Numbered from the stretch's first letter, positions 1-7,747 are shown. The stretch is DNA of 9,355 nt from Fimbriimonadaceae bacterium (GCA_019694835.1 JAIBBE010000073.1:1-9355), one strand, 5' to 3'. The notes: a model not told the origin generated them from the sequence alone. Made by a program: numbers and translations.

Positions 1-30
1 GGCGGGACGCCAGCGGTACATTCCGCGGCA

Positions 31-121
31 CCTCTCCCCCAACCCCTCTCCTCCGCCGCCACACGCGGGGCAACTGAGGGGCATCGGGGCGCAGGAGAGG
101 GGAGCCAGAGCGGGGTTGGGG
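31..121. repeat. C-rich/G-rich intergenic palindrome, REP-like
   Basis: Two perfect 10-bp pairings share part of the same left arm. Bases 37-46 (ccccaacccc) pair with 112-121 (ggggttgggg). Bases 43-52 (cccctctcct) pair with 93-102 (aggagagggg). Because 43-46 belong to both, the two stems cannot both form in full. The right outer arm ends on the first base of the GTG start proposed at 121. Short palindromes of this composition are common as dispersed intergenic repeats. Whether this one is dispersed cannot be seen here, because there is no second copy in the window. The three REP-like elements at 7031-8120 are also C/G-rich but have a different conserved tail. Confidence 0.6.
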
Positions 122-303
122 TGCTCGCGACGACGGTTGGATTTCTCGCTGCCGTGGCCCTCGCCTATGGGCCGCTCGACCCTTATCTCGACCTTGAGCG
201 CGAGACGAAGATTCGGGTGCTGCTGTGGACGGTGGCGATAGTCCTAGGACTGGTTGCAGCGGTTCGCCTTTTGGGCGGTCCAATGCAGGAGAAACGATCG
301 TGA
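121..303 (+). CDS. small two-helix membrane protein, start uncertain
   Basis: This 60-residue ORF has two hydrophobic stretches, about residues 4-19 and 31-51, separated by a charged loop containing LDLERETK. It ends MQEKRS. It is not a family I recognise. Its TGA (301-303) overlaps the GTG start (300-302) of the alpha-2-macroglobulin, so the two are probably translationally coupled. I chose GTG at 121 because it is the first start codon after the palindrome. However, the frame has no stop back to base 1, so this may be the tail of a longer gene that begins outside the window. The Shine-Dalgarno of the next gene (287-291) lies inside this ORF. The membrane-like composition and coupling support a real gene; the N-terminus is unproven. 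Confidence 0.5.
   Translation: MLATTVGFLAAVALAYGPLDPYLDLERETKIRVLLWTVAIVLGLVAAVRLLGGPMQEKRS
287..291 (+). promoter_or_regulatory. Shine-Dalgarno that fixes the alpha-2-macroglobulin start
   Basis: AGGAG lies 8 bases before GTG at 300. It supports that GTG over the in-frame ATG at 225, which would add 25 charged and polar residues in front of an otherwise clean hydrophobic N-terminal segment. Confidence 0.75.
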
Positions 304-3300
304 ACTCCAAACTTTTTTCCGCCGGCGGCATCGCCAGCTTTTTGTTGCTCTTGGCCCTGTGCACGGGACTGCTTGCTTACGGCGTGACCGAGGAGGTGCC
401 GATTGGGAGTGTTCAGGGCACCGCGGTCATGTCGGAATCGGGCAAGCCTCTCAAGGGAGCGGTGGTCGTGCTGCGTCCGACTTTCGACATTCCCGACTGG
501 GAGGGTCGCGCGCGGAGCATGAAGACCGACGCCAAAGGCGCGTTTTCGTTCCGCAACATCCCGGCCGGTTCCTACGCCGTCGAAGCCTACACCGAAGCCC
601 ACACCTTGGCGGCGACCAACGTCAGTGTCGTCGAGGGGCAGACGTCCAACTTTGACCTTTCTCTCCAGCCCACGGCGCCGTACTTGGAGCTTTACGCCAG
701 CCAGCACGTCTTCTCGCCGTCGCAGAAGGCTTCACTGCAGGCGAGGGGCTTTGCGACCGAACCGGCGCTGACCGTTTCGGTCTACTCGGTGAAGTTCGAG
801 TCCATCGCCAAGAAGCGCGGGCTGTATCAGGTTCTCTCACCTTTGACCTATGAGAACCCCCAAGTCGACCCCGACCGCTCGCCCGATTTCACGCGCGTGA
901 GCCAGACCACCTGGCCGATCAAGAACCGCAACGACGAAGGCATCTTCGATGAATATGTGACCTTGGATGGCCTGCCCGAAGGCATCTACTGGGTTCGCAC
1001 CCAGGCGGGGGCGAGGCAGCGCGGCACGTGGGTGATGATCTCCAAGATCGCGCTCGTGACCAAGAGCACGCTCGGCGCAACCTACGCGTTCGTCACCGAC
1101 CTCGAAACCGGCAAGCCCGTCCCTGGCGCAACGATTCGCTATGCCCAAGGCGAAGCCCTGATGCCCGCCGGAATAACCGGCGCTGATGGCACCCTCAAGT
1201 TCCAATTGCCCGCCCGCGCCGGTGATGATGTCGATCGGAACAACGCGGTCCTCGCCTCGGTTGGCCCCTCGCAAGCGATTTGCACCTTCTATGATTACTC
1301 GCGCGAGGACAGCGGTCCCGCGAAGATTTGGACGTACAGTGAACGGCCCGTTTATCGCCCCGGCGATGAAGTGAACTTCAAAGCCATCGTGCGCCAGCGC
1401 CAAGGCGACAACTACCGCCTTCCTCCAGCAGGAACCGCCTCGGTCGAGATCAAGGACCCGAACGAAACGGTCATGCAGACGCTGACCCTCCCCGTTTCCT
1501 CGCGCGGCACCCTGCACGGGTCCTTCCGGCTTCCCAAGGACGTGGTCGGCGACTACTCGGTCACGATCAGCTACCTTGAGTCCGAAGACACCCTTGCGGT
1601 TGAGGCGATGGCGTATCGCAAACCCGAATTCCAGATCACGGTGACGCCGCTTGAGAAGTCGTACATCCGTGGCGACAAAGTCAAGGTGCGGGTCAAGTGC
1701 GAGTACTATTTCGGCGGCCCGGTGGTTGGTGCGGACCTCGACGCGACCGTCCTGCGCAGTCCCGATTGGGGCTACTATGGCGACCCCGACATGGACGAGG
1801 AAGTCGACTATTCCGACTCCACCGGCGATTACGTCACCAACCTCCAAGCCAAGACCGATGGCAACGGCGAGGCGATCCTCGAATACGACACTGGCAAAGA
1901 CGAGCCGTCGATCTACGACTACAACGACCAGCGCCTGACCTTCGAGGTCTACGGCACCGAGTCGGGCGACAAGTACTTCGAGGGCAAAGGCTCGACCATC
2001 GTTCGTCGGGGCGACCTCAGCATCGACCTAGAGCAGAACTCGTACATCGTCATCCCCGGCGTTCCCGTCGACCTCAAGATCGCGGCCGTCAAGGGCGATG
2101 GGGAAACCCCCGCCGAAGGGACCACCGTCGTTGTCGAAAGCGGCTACGAGCGCTGGACCAAGAACCAGAGCGAGTTCATCCGCGAAGACGTCCAGAACCT
2201 GAAGACCGGGCCAGACGGGACTGCCGCGTTCAAGGTCGCCCCGACCCGCGAAGGCTCGTTCGTCATCAAGGCTTCGACCTCCGACCGTCGCGGCAATATT
2301 ATCAAGGCTGAAGCCTGGGTCTATGTCTCTCGCGGCCAAACCGGTGGCTGGGGCGGACCTGCGCCGGACATGCAGATCGTTCTTGACAAGCGCCAATACG
2401 TCATCGGCGACACCGCCACCGCACTCTTGCGCACCAAAGCCCCCGGCGGCAGCGCGTGGCTCACGGTTGAAAGCGATGACATCCACTGGTCGAAGGTCAT
2501 CCCTCTGAATTCCGAGGTCACGACGGTTCAGATCCCTGTCGATCGCGCCTTTGGGCCGAACGCGCAGGTGGTTGTGGCATACGTGAAGGATCGCAAGTTC
2601 TTCCGCGCTGAGCGCAACCTGTCGATCGACCTCTCGGAGAAGAAGCTCAAGGTCACGATCACGCCGAATCCGGAAGTCACCGAGCCCGGCAAGACCGTGA
2701 GCTACAAGGTCAAGACCGAGACGATGGATGGCCGCCCCGTGCCTGCTGATCTATCTCTTGGAGTCGTCGACGAGTCCATCTACGCGATTCGGCCCGACAC
2801 CGACGATCCGGTGAAAGCGTTCTATCCAATGCGCTCGCACTCGGTCGAGACGAACTACTCATTCCCCGAACTCTATCTAGACGGCGGCGACAAGGCTGGC
2901 TCGTACATCGAGATTCGCAAGAAGTTCCTCGACACCGCGTTTTGGGAGCCGGAAGTCCAGACCGACTCGAACGGTGAGGCCACCGTCGACGTTCAGCTTC
3001 CCGACAATCTGACCTCATGGCGGGCGACCGTCATGGCGTTCTCGGCGGATACGCAGGTCGGCAAGGCCACCGTGAATGTCAAGGCCCGCAAGCCGCTGAT
3101 GATTCGACTGTCGACGCCGGGATATATGGTCCAAGGCGATCAAGTACGGGTGACGGCGAGTATTCACAACGACACCGGCTCGCCGCAGTCGGTGGAAGTC
3201 CAAATGAAAGTCGAGGGCGTGACGCTGGCCGGGCCACCAACCCAGAAGGTCGAGGCGCCCACATCCGAGCCTGTCGTCGTTGCTTGGACGGCAACAGCGG

Positions 3301-5048
3301 GTGAAGCGGGCACAGCAGTTCTCACCGTCACCGCCCGTGGATCAGGTGGGCAGACGGATGGGATGGAGTCGAGGTTCGCAGTTCGCACCCACGGTCGTCC
3401 GGTCGTGAAGTACGAGACAGGCGAACTCAACGAGCGCGCCAACTTGACCATCAGCCGACTCGAGGGTGCGGTCGAAGGTGAGGCAAAGATCGTCGTTACG
3501 CCATCGCTTGCCACCGGCTTCCTTGCCTCAATCGATGAGCTGGTCGACTACCCGTACGGCTGCACCGAGCAGACCATGAGCCGGTTCATGCCGGCGGTCG
3601 TGGTGGGCAAGACGCTCCGCGACCTCAAGATGCCGCGTCCCGATCTCGACCGCAAGATCCCCGAGGTCGTGCGCCGAAGCCTCGTCCGGTTGAGAAAGCT
3701 GCAGCACTATGACGGCGGGTTCGGCTGGTGGGAGAACGACCAGAGCGAGCCCAGCATGACGGCCCTCGTGCTCGAAGGCCTGGCCCAGAGCCGCGATGCC
3801 GGTCTCGCGACCGACCCATTCATCCGCGACAATGCGATCCGCTGGGCCAAGCAGCAGCTTGCAGAGCCGCGAAAGCTGACGCCGGAGGAAGTTAAGAACT
3901 ACCCGTACCTTGCCAAGAATCAGCGCGAAGGGCTCGTGTTCCTTGCCTATGCGGTGAGCCTGCACGAGAACGTGCCTGCCGCTGTCGACACCCTTAAGCG
4001 CTTCTGCCCCGACCCGCAGAGGCCGCCCAAGGAAGCTGACCGACTTTCGGCTGCTGCGCTGGCCGAAATGGCGGTTGCATTGAATCGGCTGAGCGTCAGC
4101 AACGTGAGCCTCAAGCCCTTCCAGGATCGTGCCTTGACCGCCTTGCGCGGCATGGCGAACGTCTCCGGCTCGGTCGCCAGTTGGCCCGAGGACTGGGGCG
4201 TCGTGCAGACCGCGCGCGCCTTCTCCGCGCTCGTCAAGCTCGCGCCGACCGATCCGCTGATCAAGAAGTCGCTGCGGTATCTGATGCTCGCCCGTCGTGG
4301 CGGGGTTTGGTTTAGCACCGAAGACACCTCGCAAGTCCTTGTGGGGCTGAGTTCCTATCTCCGCGCGACCAAGGAGCTTGCTGCCAACTACAAGGTCGTC
4401 GTCAGCTTGAATGGCAAGCCGATCAAGGAGTATTCGGCAGGGCCCGGCAACTTGTTCACCGAGGTCGAGCCCGTCGTCCTGCCGATCCGCGATCTTCCCG
4501 CGGGCGACAACACAATCGAGTTGAGCAAAACCGGCCCCGGCGTGGGCTACTACTCGCTTGAGGTCAGGCAAGTCCCGCCGATGGACCAGATCGGTGCCTT
4601 GCTGAACGGCTCGGGCATGACCCTCACCCGCACCTACCACAGCCTCTCGGCTCGACCAATGGAAGACGGGACGCTGCGGCTGCTTCCCAATCCGCGCCCG
4701 CAAACCACCTTCGCCAGCGGCGACCTGATGCGCTGCGTCATCACCATCAAGTGTGAGCGCGACTTCCAGTTCGTGATGATCGAAGCCCCGACCGCCTCCA
4801 ACTCGCGCGTGGCCGAGAGTGAGTACCTGGAGGAGTGGAATTGGTGGTTCTCCGGCATGTCCATTCTTGATGACCGCGTGGTCTTCTTTGCCCGCTACCT
4901 CCAGAAGGGCGAGCACAAGATTGAGTACACGCTGCGCGCCGAAACCCCTGGCACGGCGTCTGCCTTGCCCGCCGTCGTCTCCGAGATGTACGCGCCCGAC
5001 ACCAACGGCTCGTGCGCCGAGAACCGGATCGAGGTGTCCGAACGATGA
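300..5048 (+). CDS. bacterial alpha-2-macroglobulin family protein with thioester motif
   Basis: This protein (1582 residues) is a protease-trapping envelope protein. In the family, protease cleavage of a bait region exposes a Cys-Gln thioester that captures the protease covalently. A hydrophobic N-terminal segment (about residues 9-27) acts as signal or anchor. LALC there is only a poor lipobox, so lipidation is doubtful. Next comes a carboxypeptidase-regulatory-like beta sandwich (about 37-122), then macroglobulin domains, including RPVYRPGDEVNF near 350. A glycine-rich linker follows near 680. The bait-region-like domain is next, then the A2M core signature DTAFWEP near 880. The thioester motif PYGCTEQ has Cys1088 and Gln1091. 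A helical toroid with DGGFGWW follows (to about 1370). The C-terminal receptor-type domain is typical of bacterial members. Length matches E. coli YfhM-type proteins. The gene is uninterrupted. Its stop overlaps the VanW start. Family assignment is secure; the target proteases are unknown. Confidence 0.95.
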   Translation: MNSKLFSAGGIASFLLLLALCTGLLAYGVTEEVPIGSVQGTAVMSESGKPLKGAVVVLRPTFDIPDWEGRARSMKTDAKGAFSFRNIPAGSYAVEAYTEAHTLAATNVSVVEGQTSNFDLSLQPTAPYLELYASQHVFSPSQKASLQARGFATEPALTVSVYSVKFESIAKKRGLYQVLSPLTYENPQVDPDRSPDFTRVSQTTWPIKNRNDEGIFDEYVTLDGLPEGIYWVRTQAGARQRGTWVMISKIALVTKSTLGATYAFVTDLETGKPVPGATIRYAQGEALMPAGITGADGTLKFQLPARAGDDVDRNNAVLASVGPSQAICTFYDYSREDSGPAKIWTYSERPVYRPGDEVNFKAIVRQRQGDNYRLPPAGTASVEIKDPNETVMQTLTLPVSSRGTLHGSFRLPKDVVGDYSVTISYLESEDTLAVEAMAYRKPEFQITVTPLEKSYIRGDKVKVRVKCEYYFGGPVVGADLDATVLRSPDWGYYGDPDMDEEVDYSDSTGDYVTNLQAKTDGNGEAILEYDTGKDEPSIYDYNDQRLTFEVYGTESGDKYFEGKGSTIVRRGDLSIDLEQNSYIVIPGVPVDLKIAAVKGDGETPAEGTTVVVESGYERWTKNQSEFIREDVQNLKTGPDGTAAFKVAPTREGSFVIKASTSDRRGNIIKAEAWVYVSRGQTGGWGGPAPDMQIVLDKRQYVIGDTATALLRTKAPGGSAWLTVESDDIHWSKVIPLNSEVTTVQIPVDRAFGPNAQVVVAYVKDRKFFRAERNLSIDLSEKKLKVTITPNPEVTEPGKTVSYKVKTETMDGRPVPADLSLGVVDESIYAIRPDTDDPVKAFYPMRSHSVETNYSFPELYLDGGDKAGSYIEIRKKFLDTAFWEPEVQTDSNGEATVDVQLPDNLTSWRATVMAFSADTQVGKATVNVKARKPLMIRLSTPGYMVQGDQVRVTASIHNDTGSPQSVEVQMKVEGVTLAGPPTQKVEAPTSEPVVVAWTATAGEAGTAVLTVTARGSGGQTDGMESRFAVRTHGRPVVKYETGELNERANLTISRLEGAVEGEAKIVVTPSLATGFLASIDELVDYPYGCTEQTMSRFMPAVVVGKTLRDLKMPRPDLDRKIPEVVRRSLVRLRKLQHYDGGFGWWENDQSEPSMTALVLEGLAQSRDAGLATDPFIRDNAIRWAKQQLAEPRKLTPEEVKNYPYLAKNQREGLVFLAYAVSLHENVPAAVDTLKRFCPDPQRPPKEADRLSAAALAEMAVALNRLSVSNVSLKPFQDRALTALRGMANVSGSVASWPEDWGVVQTARAFSALVKLAPTDPLIKKSLRYLMLARRGGVWFSTEDTSQVLVGLSSYLRATKELAANYKVVVSLNGKPIKEYSAGPGNLFTEVEPVVLPIRDLPAGDNTIELSKTGPGVGYYSLEVRQVPPMDQIGALLNGSGMTLTRTYHSLSARPMEDGTLRLLPNPRPQTTFASGDLMRCVITIKCERDFQFVMIEAPTASNSRVAESEYLEEWNWWFSGMSILDDRVVFFARYLQKGEHKIEYTLRAETPGTASALPAVVSEMYAPDTNGSCAENRIEVSER
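5031..5036 (+). promoter_or_regulatory. Shine-Dalgarno for the VanW gene, inside the preceding gene
   Basis: GAGGTG lies 8 bases before ATG at 5045 and within the last codons of the alpha-2-macroglobulin. It favours the overlapping ATG over the in-frame ATG at 5012. Confidence 0.65.
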
Positions 5049-5788
5049 AGTCGCTCGCCGTCTGGATTCCGGTCGGCGTGACGGTCTTCGCCGTCACTCT
5101 CGGGGCCGTCGCGTTCAAGAAGACTGAGGTTCGCACACGGACCCTCGCGACCTACTCGACCCCGCTCGAAGGCCGCCTGCGCTCGCAGCGCCACAACGCG
5201 GAGCTATGCCTGGAGAAGCTGAACGGGGTCGAGATCGGACCGCACGAGGTGTTCTCGTTCAACAAAACCGTCGGCACCTGGTCGCGCGACCGTGGCTATC
5301 GCAAGGCGCCCGTCAGCTACAACGGTCAGCTTGTCGAAAGCTGGGGCGGCGGCGTGTGCCAGACCTCGACCACCCTCTACAACGCCGCCCTCCTCTCCGG
5401 CATGACGATTGTCGAGCGCCACCCCCACCGCTTCGCCCCCGGCTACGTCCCGCCCGGCCGCGATGCCGCCGTCGCCTTCGACCGCATCGACCTACGCTTC
5501 GCCAACCCCTACGACTTCCCCGTCAAAGTCTCCGCCCGTGTCGAGAATGATCGGCTGGTGATTCAGTTGACCGGTGACGGCAAAGCCACGCCGGTTGTCC
5601 TTCGCGAAGAAGTTCGCCAGCGCCGCGAGCCCATGCAAGTCACCGTTCGCGGCGGCACCAGTGGTCGGGTGCGGAATAGCGGCAAGGCTGGCTACGAAGT
5701 CGTCGTCTGGCGTCTGCTCGGCAACAAACGCGAACTCGTCTCCACGGACGACTACCCCGCCATGCACCGGATCGTGGAGTATCGGTGA
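5045..5788 (+). CDS. VanW-family protein, membrane anchored
   Basis: This 247-residue protein has an N-terminal membrane segment (about residues 4-24), so the rest is probably extracytoplasmic. A VanW domain follows at about 41-180. It includes the run around FSFNKTVGTWSRDRGY and the signature GGGVCQTSTTLYNA, with Cys105. The C-terminal 45 residues, with a GYEVVVWRLL strand and a late DDYPAMH turn, match the usual tail of VanW proteins. VanW is named from vanB-type vancomycin-resistance clusters, but its biochemical role is not established. No other van genes are visible, so a resistance function should not be assumed. The start ATG overlaps the alpha-2-macroglobulin stop (ATGA), implying translational coupling, and the next gene begins 7 bases downstream. 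The family call is secure; the function is unknown. Confidence 0.92.
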   Translation: MKSLAVWIPVGVTVFAVTLGAVAFKKTEVRTRTLATYSTPLEGRLRSQRHNAELCLEKLNGVEIGPHEVFSFNKTVGTWSRDRGYRKAPVSYNGQLVESWGGGVCQTSTTLYNAALLSGMTIVERHPHRFAPGYVPPGRDAAVAFDRIDLRFANPYDFPVKVSARVENDRLVIQLTGDGKATPVVLREEVRQRREPMQVTVRGGTSGRVRNSGKAGYEVVVWRLLGNKRELVSTDDYPAMHRIVEYR

Positions 5789-5790
5789 GG
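5786..5790 (+). promoter_or_regulatory. Shine-Dalgarno overlapping the VanW stop codon
   Basis: TGAGG, whose first three bases are the VanW stop, sits 5 bases before ATG at 5796. It selects this start over the in-frame ATG at 5574, which lies inside the VanW gene. Confidence 0.65.
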
Positions 5791-5795
5791 CGATA

Positions 5796-6560
5796 ATGCC
5801 CAATGATCCTAACTACGGTGATTTGCATGACCCCGAGAAATACGTAGCGGCAGCAAAGCGATTCAACAAGATTGCGTTTTTCTCAGTCGTCACTTGCCTG
5901 GCGATCACCCTAACCATCATTGCCATTAGTACCTTCCGACCGCGACCCGAATATCATAACTTTGAGGAAGCCTCCGGCGACATTTCCAATCTTATCGAGT
6001 ACCATTTCTGGAAGACCGGTCAGGTCGCTGCCGGTATGAAGGACCTTTCCCCGTATGTCCAGGCGGGGCATATCAGCTACAAGATTGATTTTCGCGTCGA
6101 CTGGCAGATTGAGACGGCGAAGGACTTGAGTGCTGCGACCTACGCCTTCGTCAATTACACTTTTTCCAATCCCGGTAGGACTGAATCCTTCAACAGCACG
6201 ATACGCCTTAGACGGGCGTCAAACAGTTGGGACTACGTCGAGTTGTATGACAAGCGGGCAGGAAAGATGCAACTCGTGGATGACCCGATCAACGTGGCAC
6301 ACTTCGTAGCCCATGATGCGTTCAGCGCCTGGCACGATACGAAGTGGCTGCCGACGACGTGGCACAGTACAAGGTCACCGTTTGATTGGCCTGACGGTCT
6401 ATCAGTTCGACCAGAAGACTTCCAGATTCGTCGACCGGTTCCGAGAGGCGAACTGTCGTTCGAGGTCGTGATGTCCGACGGTACGGTCATTCGTTACGAC
6501 TTTTCCAAGAAGGTAATCGAAGAGGGCGGCGATCCTATTGTCACAGTAACGCCGCCGTAG
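5796..6560 (+). CDS. single-pass membrane protein of unknown function
   Basis: I do not recognise this 254-residue protein. It has a short cytoplasmic-looking N-terminus rich in charged residues, one strong membrane helix at about residues 25-47 ending at FRPRPEY, and a soluble outer part of about 205 residues. That part is rich in aromatic residues (YHFW, WDYVELYD, WLPTTWH) and shows alternating beta-strand-like stretches. It ends with a strand-turn-strand containing SDGTVIRYDF. There is no obvious catalytic motif and no cysteine outside the membrane helix. It starts 7 bases after the VanW stop and has its own well-placed ribosome site, so it is probably the last gene of the row. Its base composition is visibly less GC-rich than that of the two large genes before it, hinting at a separate origin. 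It could be an accessory envelope protein, but nothing here proves this. Confidence 0.8.
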   Translation: MPNDPNYGDLHDPEKYVAAAKRFNKIAFFSVVTCLAITLTIIAISTFRPRPEYHNFEEASGDISNLIEYHFWKTGQVAAGMKDLSPYVQAGHISYKIDFRVDWQIETAKDLSAATYAFVNYTFSNPGRTESFNSTIRLRRASNSWDYVELYDKRAGKMQLVDDPINVAHFVAHDAFSAWHDTKWLPTTWHSTRSPFDWPDGLSVRPEDFQIRRPVPRGELSFEVVMSDGTVIRYDFSKKVIEEGGDPIVTVTPP

Positions 6561-6574
6561 AACACTTGGCATGT

Positions 6575-6627
6575 CTCAGCAGCTATCCTGGGTCAGTAAT
6601 CGCCTACTAACATGCTAGGCTGCTGAG
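6575..6627 (+). other. hairpin in the convergent intergenic gap
   Basis: In the 182-base gap after the unknown protein, ctcagcagc (6575-6583) pairs perfectly with gctgctgag (6619-6627) across a 35-base loop. No T-tract follows, so it is not a standard intrinsic terminator. It may still mark transcript ends, because the flanking genes converge here. A weaker 6-bp stem (6652-6657 with 6672-6677) and a 10-base palindrome (6685-6694) are the only other structures I see in the gap. Confidence 0.35.
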
Positions 6628-6742
6628 GCGACTCCACCTGACCAACGCATAACTTCCGCCTTAATAGCGCGGGAAGTACCTTAGAGCCTAGGCTTGCCAT
6701 CTCTTGGTGACAATTGACCAAATAGCTGCTGCGACACCAGCC

Positions 6743-7009
6743 TCACACGATTGTGACTTCCAGCACCAGCCAGACAACAATTGTGCCAAGGAACAGCGAG
6801 AAGCTCCACCAACTGAGGGTAGATTCAGTCGTGCCAGCACGCGACTTCAACAGCATCCGCCCGAGGGTCCAACTTAAAATGAGAGTTGCAGCAGCCAAGA
6901 GGGTCGGCCCAAATCCATTCGGTCCGGGACTTTTACTCTCGATTAGGAGATAGTAAAGCGATGCAGGTGCGCTCACCGAGCCAGCTACCCAAAGCGCGAC
7001 AAGACTCAA
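6743..7009 (-). CDS. small three-helix membrane protein
   Basis: This ORF of about 88 residues carries three hydrophobic segments at about residues 3-23, 34-54 and 66-86. Short polar loops separate them (ESKSPGPNG and KSRAGTTEST), and it ends directly after the last helix. I do not recognise a family. The TTG at 7009 is the best start that lies outside the repeat. The in-frame TTG at 7078 would put the REP-like hairpin (7031-7080) inside the coding region, which is unlikely. A GTG nine codons downstream of the chosen start is also possible. No clear Shine-Dalgarno decides between them. It runs convergent to the plus-strand row and sits just downstream of a transposase fossil plus repeat. Sequence and spacing look coding, but the gene is unverified. 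Confidence 0.5.
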   Translation of the reverse strand: MSLVALWVAGSVSAPASLYYLLIESKSPGPNGFGPTLLAAATLILSWTLGRMLLKSRAGTTESTLSWWSFSLFLGTIVVWLVLEVTIV

Positions 7010-7030
7010 CCTAAACCAGAGGTCTCTTAT

Positions 7031-7080
7031 CCCGAACCCCCTCCCAGGGGTGGTAGGGTTTCGCCGCCCCGCTTCCAATC
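7031..7080 (-). repeat. REP-like repeat, copy 1 (3' side of transposase fossil)
   Basis: The conserved tail gtttcgccgccccgcttccaatc spans 7058-7080. It sits next to a degenerate stem in which acccc (7036-7040) can pair with ggggt (7047-7051). It is inverted relative to copy 2 at 7691-7741 and in the same orientation as copy 3 at 8067-8120. The repeat begins immediately after the stop codon of the broken transposase. Confidence 0.75.
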
Positions 7081-7651
7081 ACATGGCAGACCCGTCCCAA
7101 CGACCCAACTCGGCATACTCACTAGCCTCAACCACCAATCCCCCAATCTCACTCCACAGTCCCTCCTCGTAGAGCCTGGTACTCGACCAGCGATAATCAG
7201 CGCCGACTCCACAAGGCCTGCCCGCACTGGGTTGTCGTCAATGTACCGCACCTTCTGCAAGAGGCCCGCCTCAGAAGTCAATACGTACGAGCGGAAACTG
7301 CGTTGCCAGAAACTGCGACCATTAAGCCCGCGCTGCTGGTCGAACTCGGCAAGCGGCTCGGGATCGAGCATGGGGAGGATGCGACGGGCTGGGCTTCGAC
7401 TTCACCCGGTTCATCAGCCACCCGACCGTCTTGCCCTCTGGAATCACGGCGATGAAGTGGACGTGGTCGGCATGACCACGAACGCGTGCAGGGTGGAGCC
7501 GTAGTGCCTCAAGTCCTCGATCAGGCTAGCCCTCATCACATCGCCGATCGCTGGCTCTCGGAACGCGGTGGACGAAGTCTAGGCAAGTCGTCGTCACGAA
7601 GACCCACTGCCTCTCCGCGCCGTGATTTCGTTAATGGCGATATCGTGCCAT
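7079..7651 (-). pseudogene. REP-associated tyrosine transposase (Y1_Tnp family), broken
   Basis: Reading the minus strand through frame changes rebuilds a protein of about 190 residues. It starts MARYRH, has TAA at codon 7 (7631-7633), and continues with VFVTTTCLDFVHR. The frame changes near 7558-7564 to REPAIGDVM and GSTLHAFVVMP. It changes again near 7466-7470 to the HVH metal-binding motif (codons 7457-7465) and GWLMNRVKSK. Another change near 7384-7396 leads to MLDPEPLAEFDQQRGL, FWQRSFRSYVLT and YIDDNPVRAGLVES. The presumed catalytic Tyr is codon 7243-7245. A last change near 7198-7206 leads to DYRWSS and SEYAELGRWDGSAM, then TGA at 7079. HxH plus YIxxNPVRAG is the hallmark of this single-strand-DNA transposase family. 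One stop and four shifts make it a clear pseudogene. Confidence 0.88.
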
Positions 7652-7690
7652 CTCTCGGAGATTACCCTTGCGCCGGAAGATGCGTGGGGA

Positions 7691-7741
7691 GATTGGAAGC
7701 AGGCGGCGAAACCCTCCATCCCTGGGGGAGGGGATGGAGGG
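7691..7741 (+). repeat. REP-like repeat, copy 2 (5' side of transposase fossil)
   Basis: The gattggaagc box (7691-7700) and conserved tail lead into a perfect 11-bp stem: ccctccatccc (7712-7722) pairs with gggatggaggg (7731-7741) across an 8-base loop. It is the inverted partner of copy 1 and lies about 40 bases before the transposase start. On the minus strand it also lies just after the stop of the gene at 7748-8047, where its stem could act as a transcript end. Confidence 0.8.
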
Positions 7742-7747
7742 ATAATC

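Larger units (their letters stand above)
7031..7741 (-). mobile_element. decayed REP-transposase unit (transposase fossil between inverted REP-like repeats)
   Basis: One broken REP-associated tyrosine transposase lies between two inverted copies of a roughly 50-bp palindromic repeat (7031-7080 and 7691-7741). This is the layout expected for a REPtron or REP-RAYT unit: a single-copy transposase flanked by the repeats it is thought to process. Unlike a classical insertion sequence, there is no sign of target duplication at the outer edges. The unit is no longer functional by itself, because the transposase carries a stop codon and several frame changes. Confidence 0.7.

Noticed and set aside
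300..390. lipoprotein signal in the alpha-2-macroglobulin
   Set aside because: The only candidate, LALC, has Leu before Cys instead of Gly or Ala, so I call a signal or membrane anchor without claiming lipidation.
837..1847. 336-residue open frame on the minus strand
   Set aside because: It is antisense to the conserved macroglobulin domains, with a repetitive low-complexity look typical of reverse shadows.
3528..4916. 462-residue open frame on the minus strand opposite the alpha-2-macroglobulin
   Set aside because: It lies wholly antisense to a well-conserved coding region, including the thioester area. It shows no domain character and is the usual by-product of high-GC codon use.
5045..5788. 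vancomycin-resistance function for the VanW protein
   Set aside because: No vanH, vanA or vanB ligase, vanX or vanRS-like gene is in the window, and VanW-family proteins occur widely outside resistance clusters.
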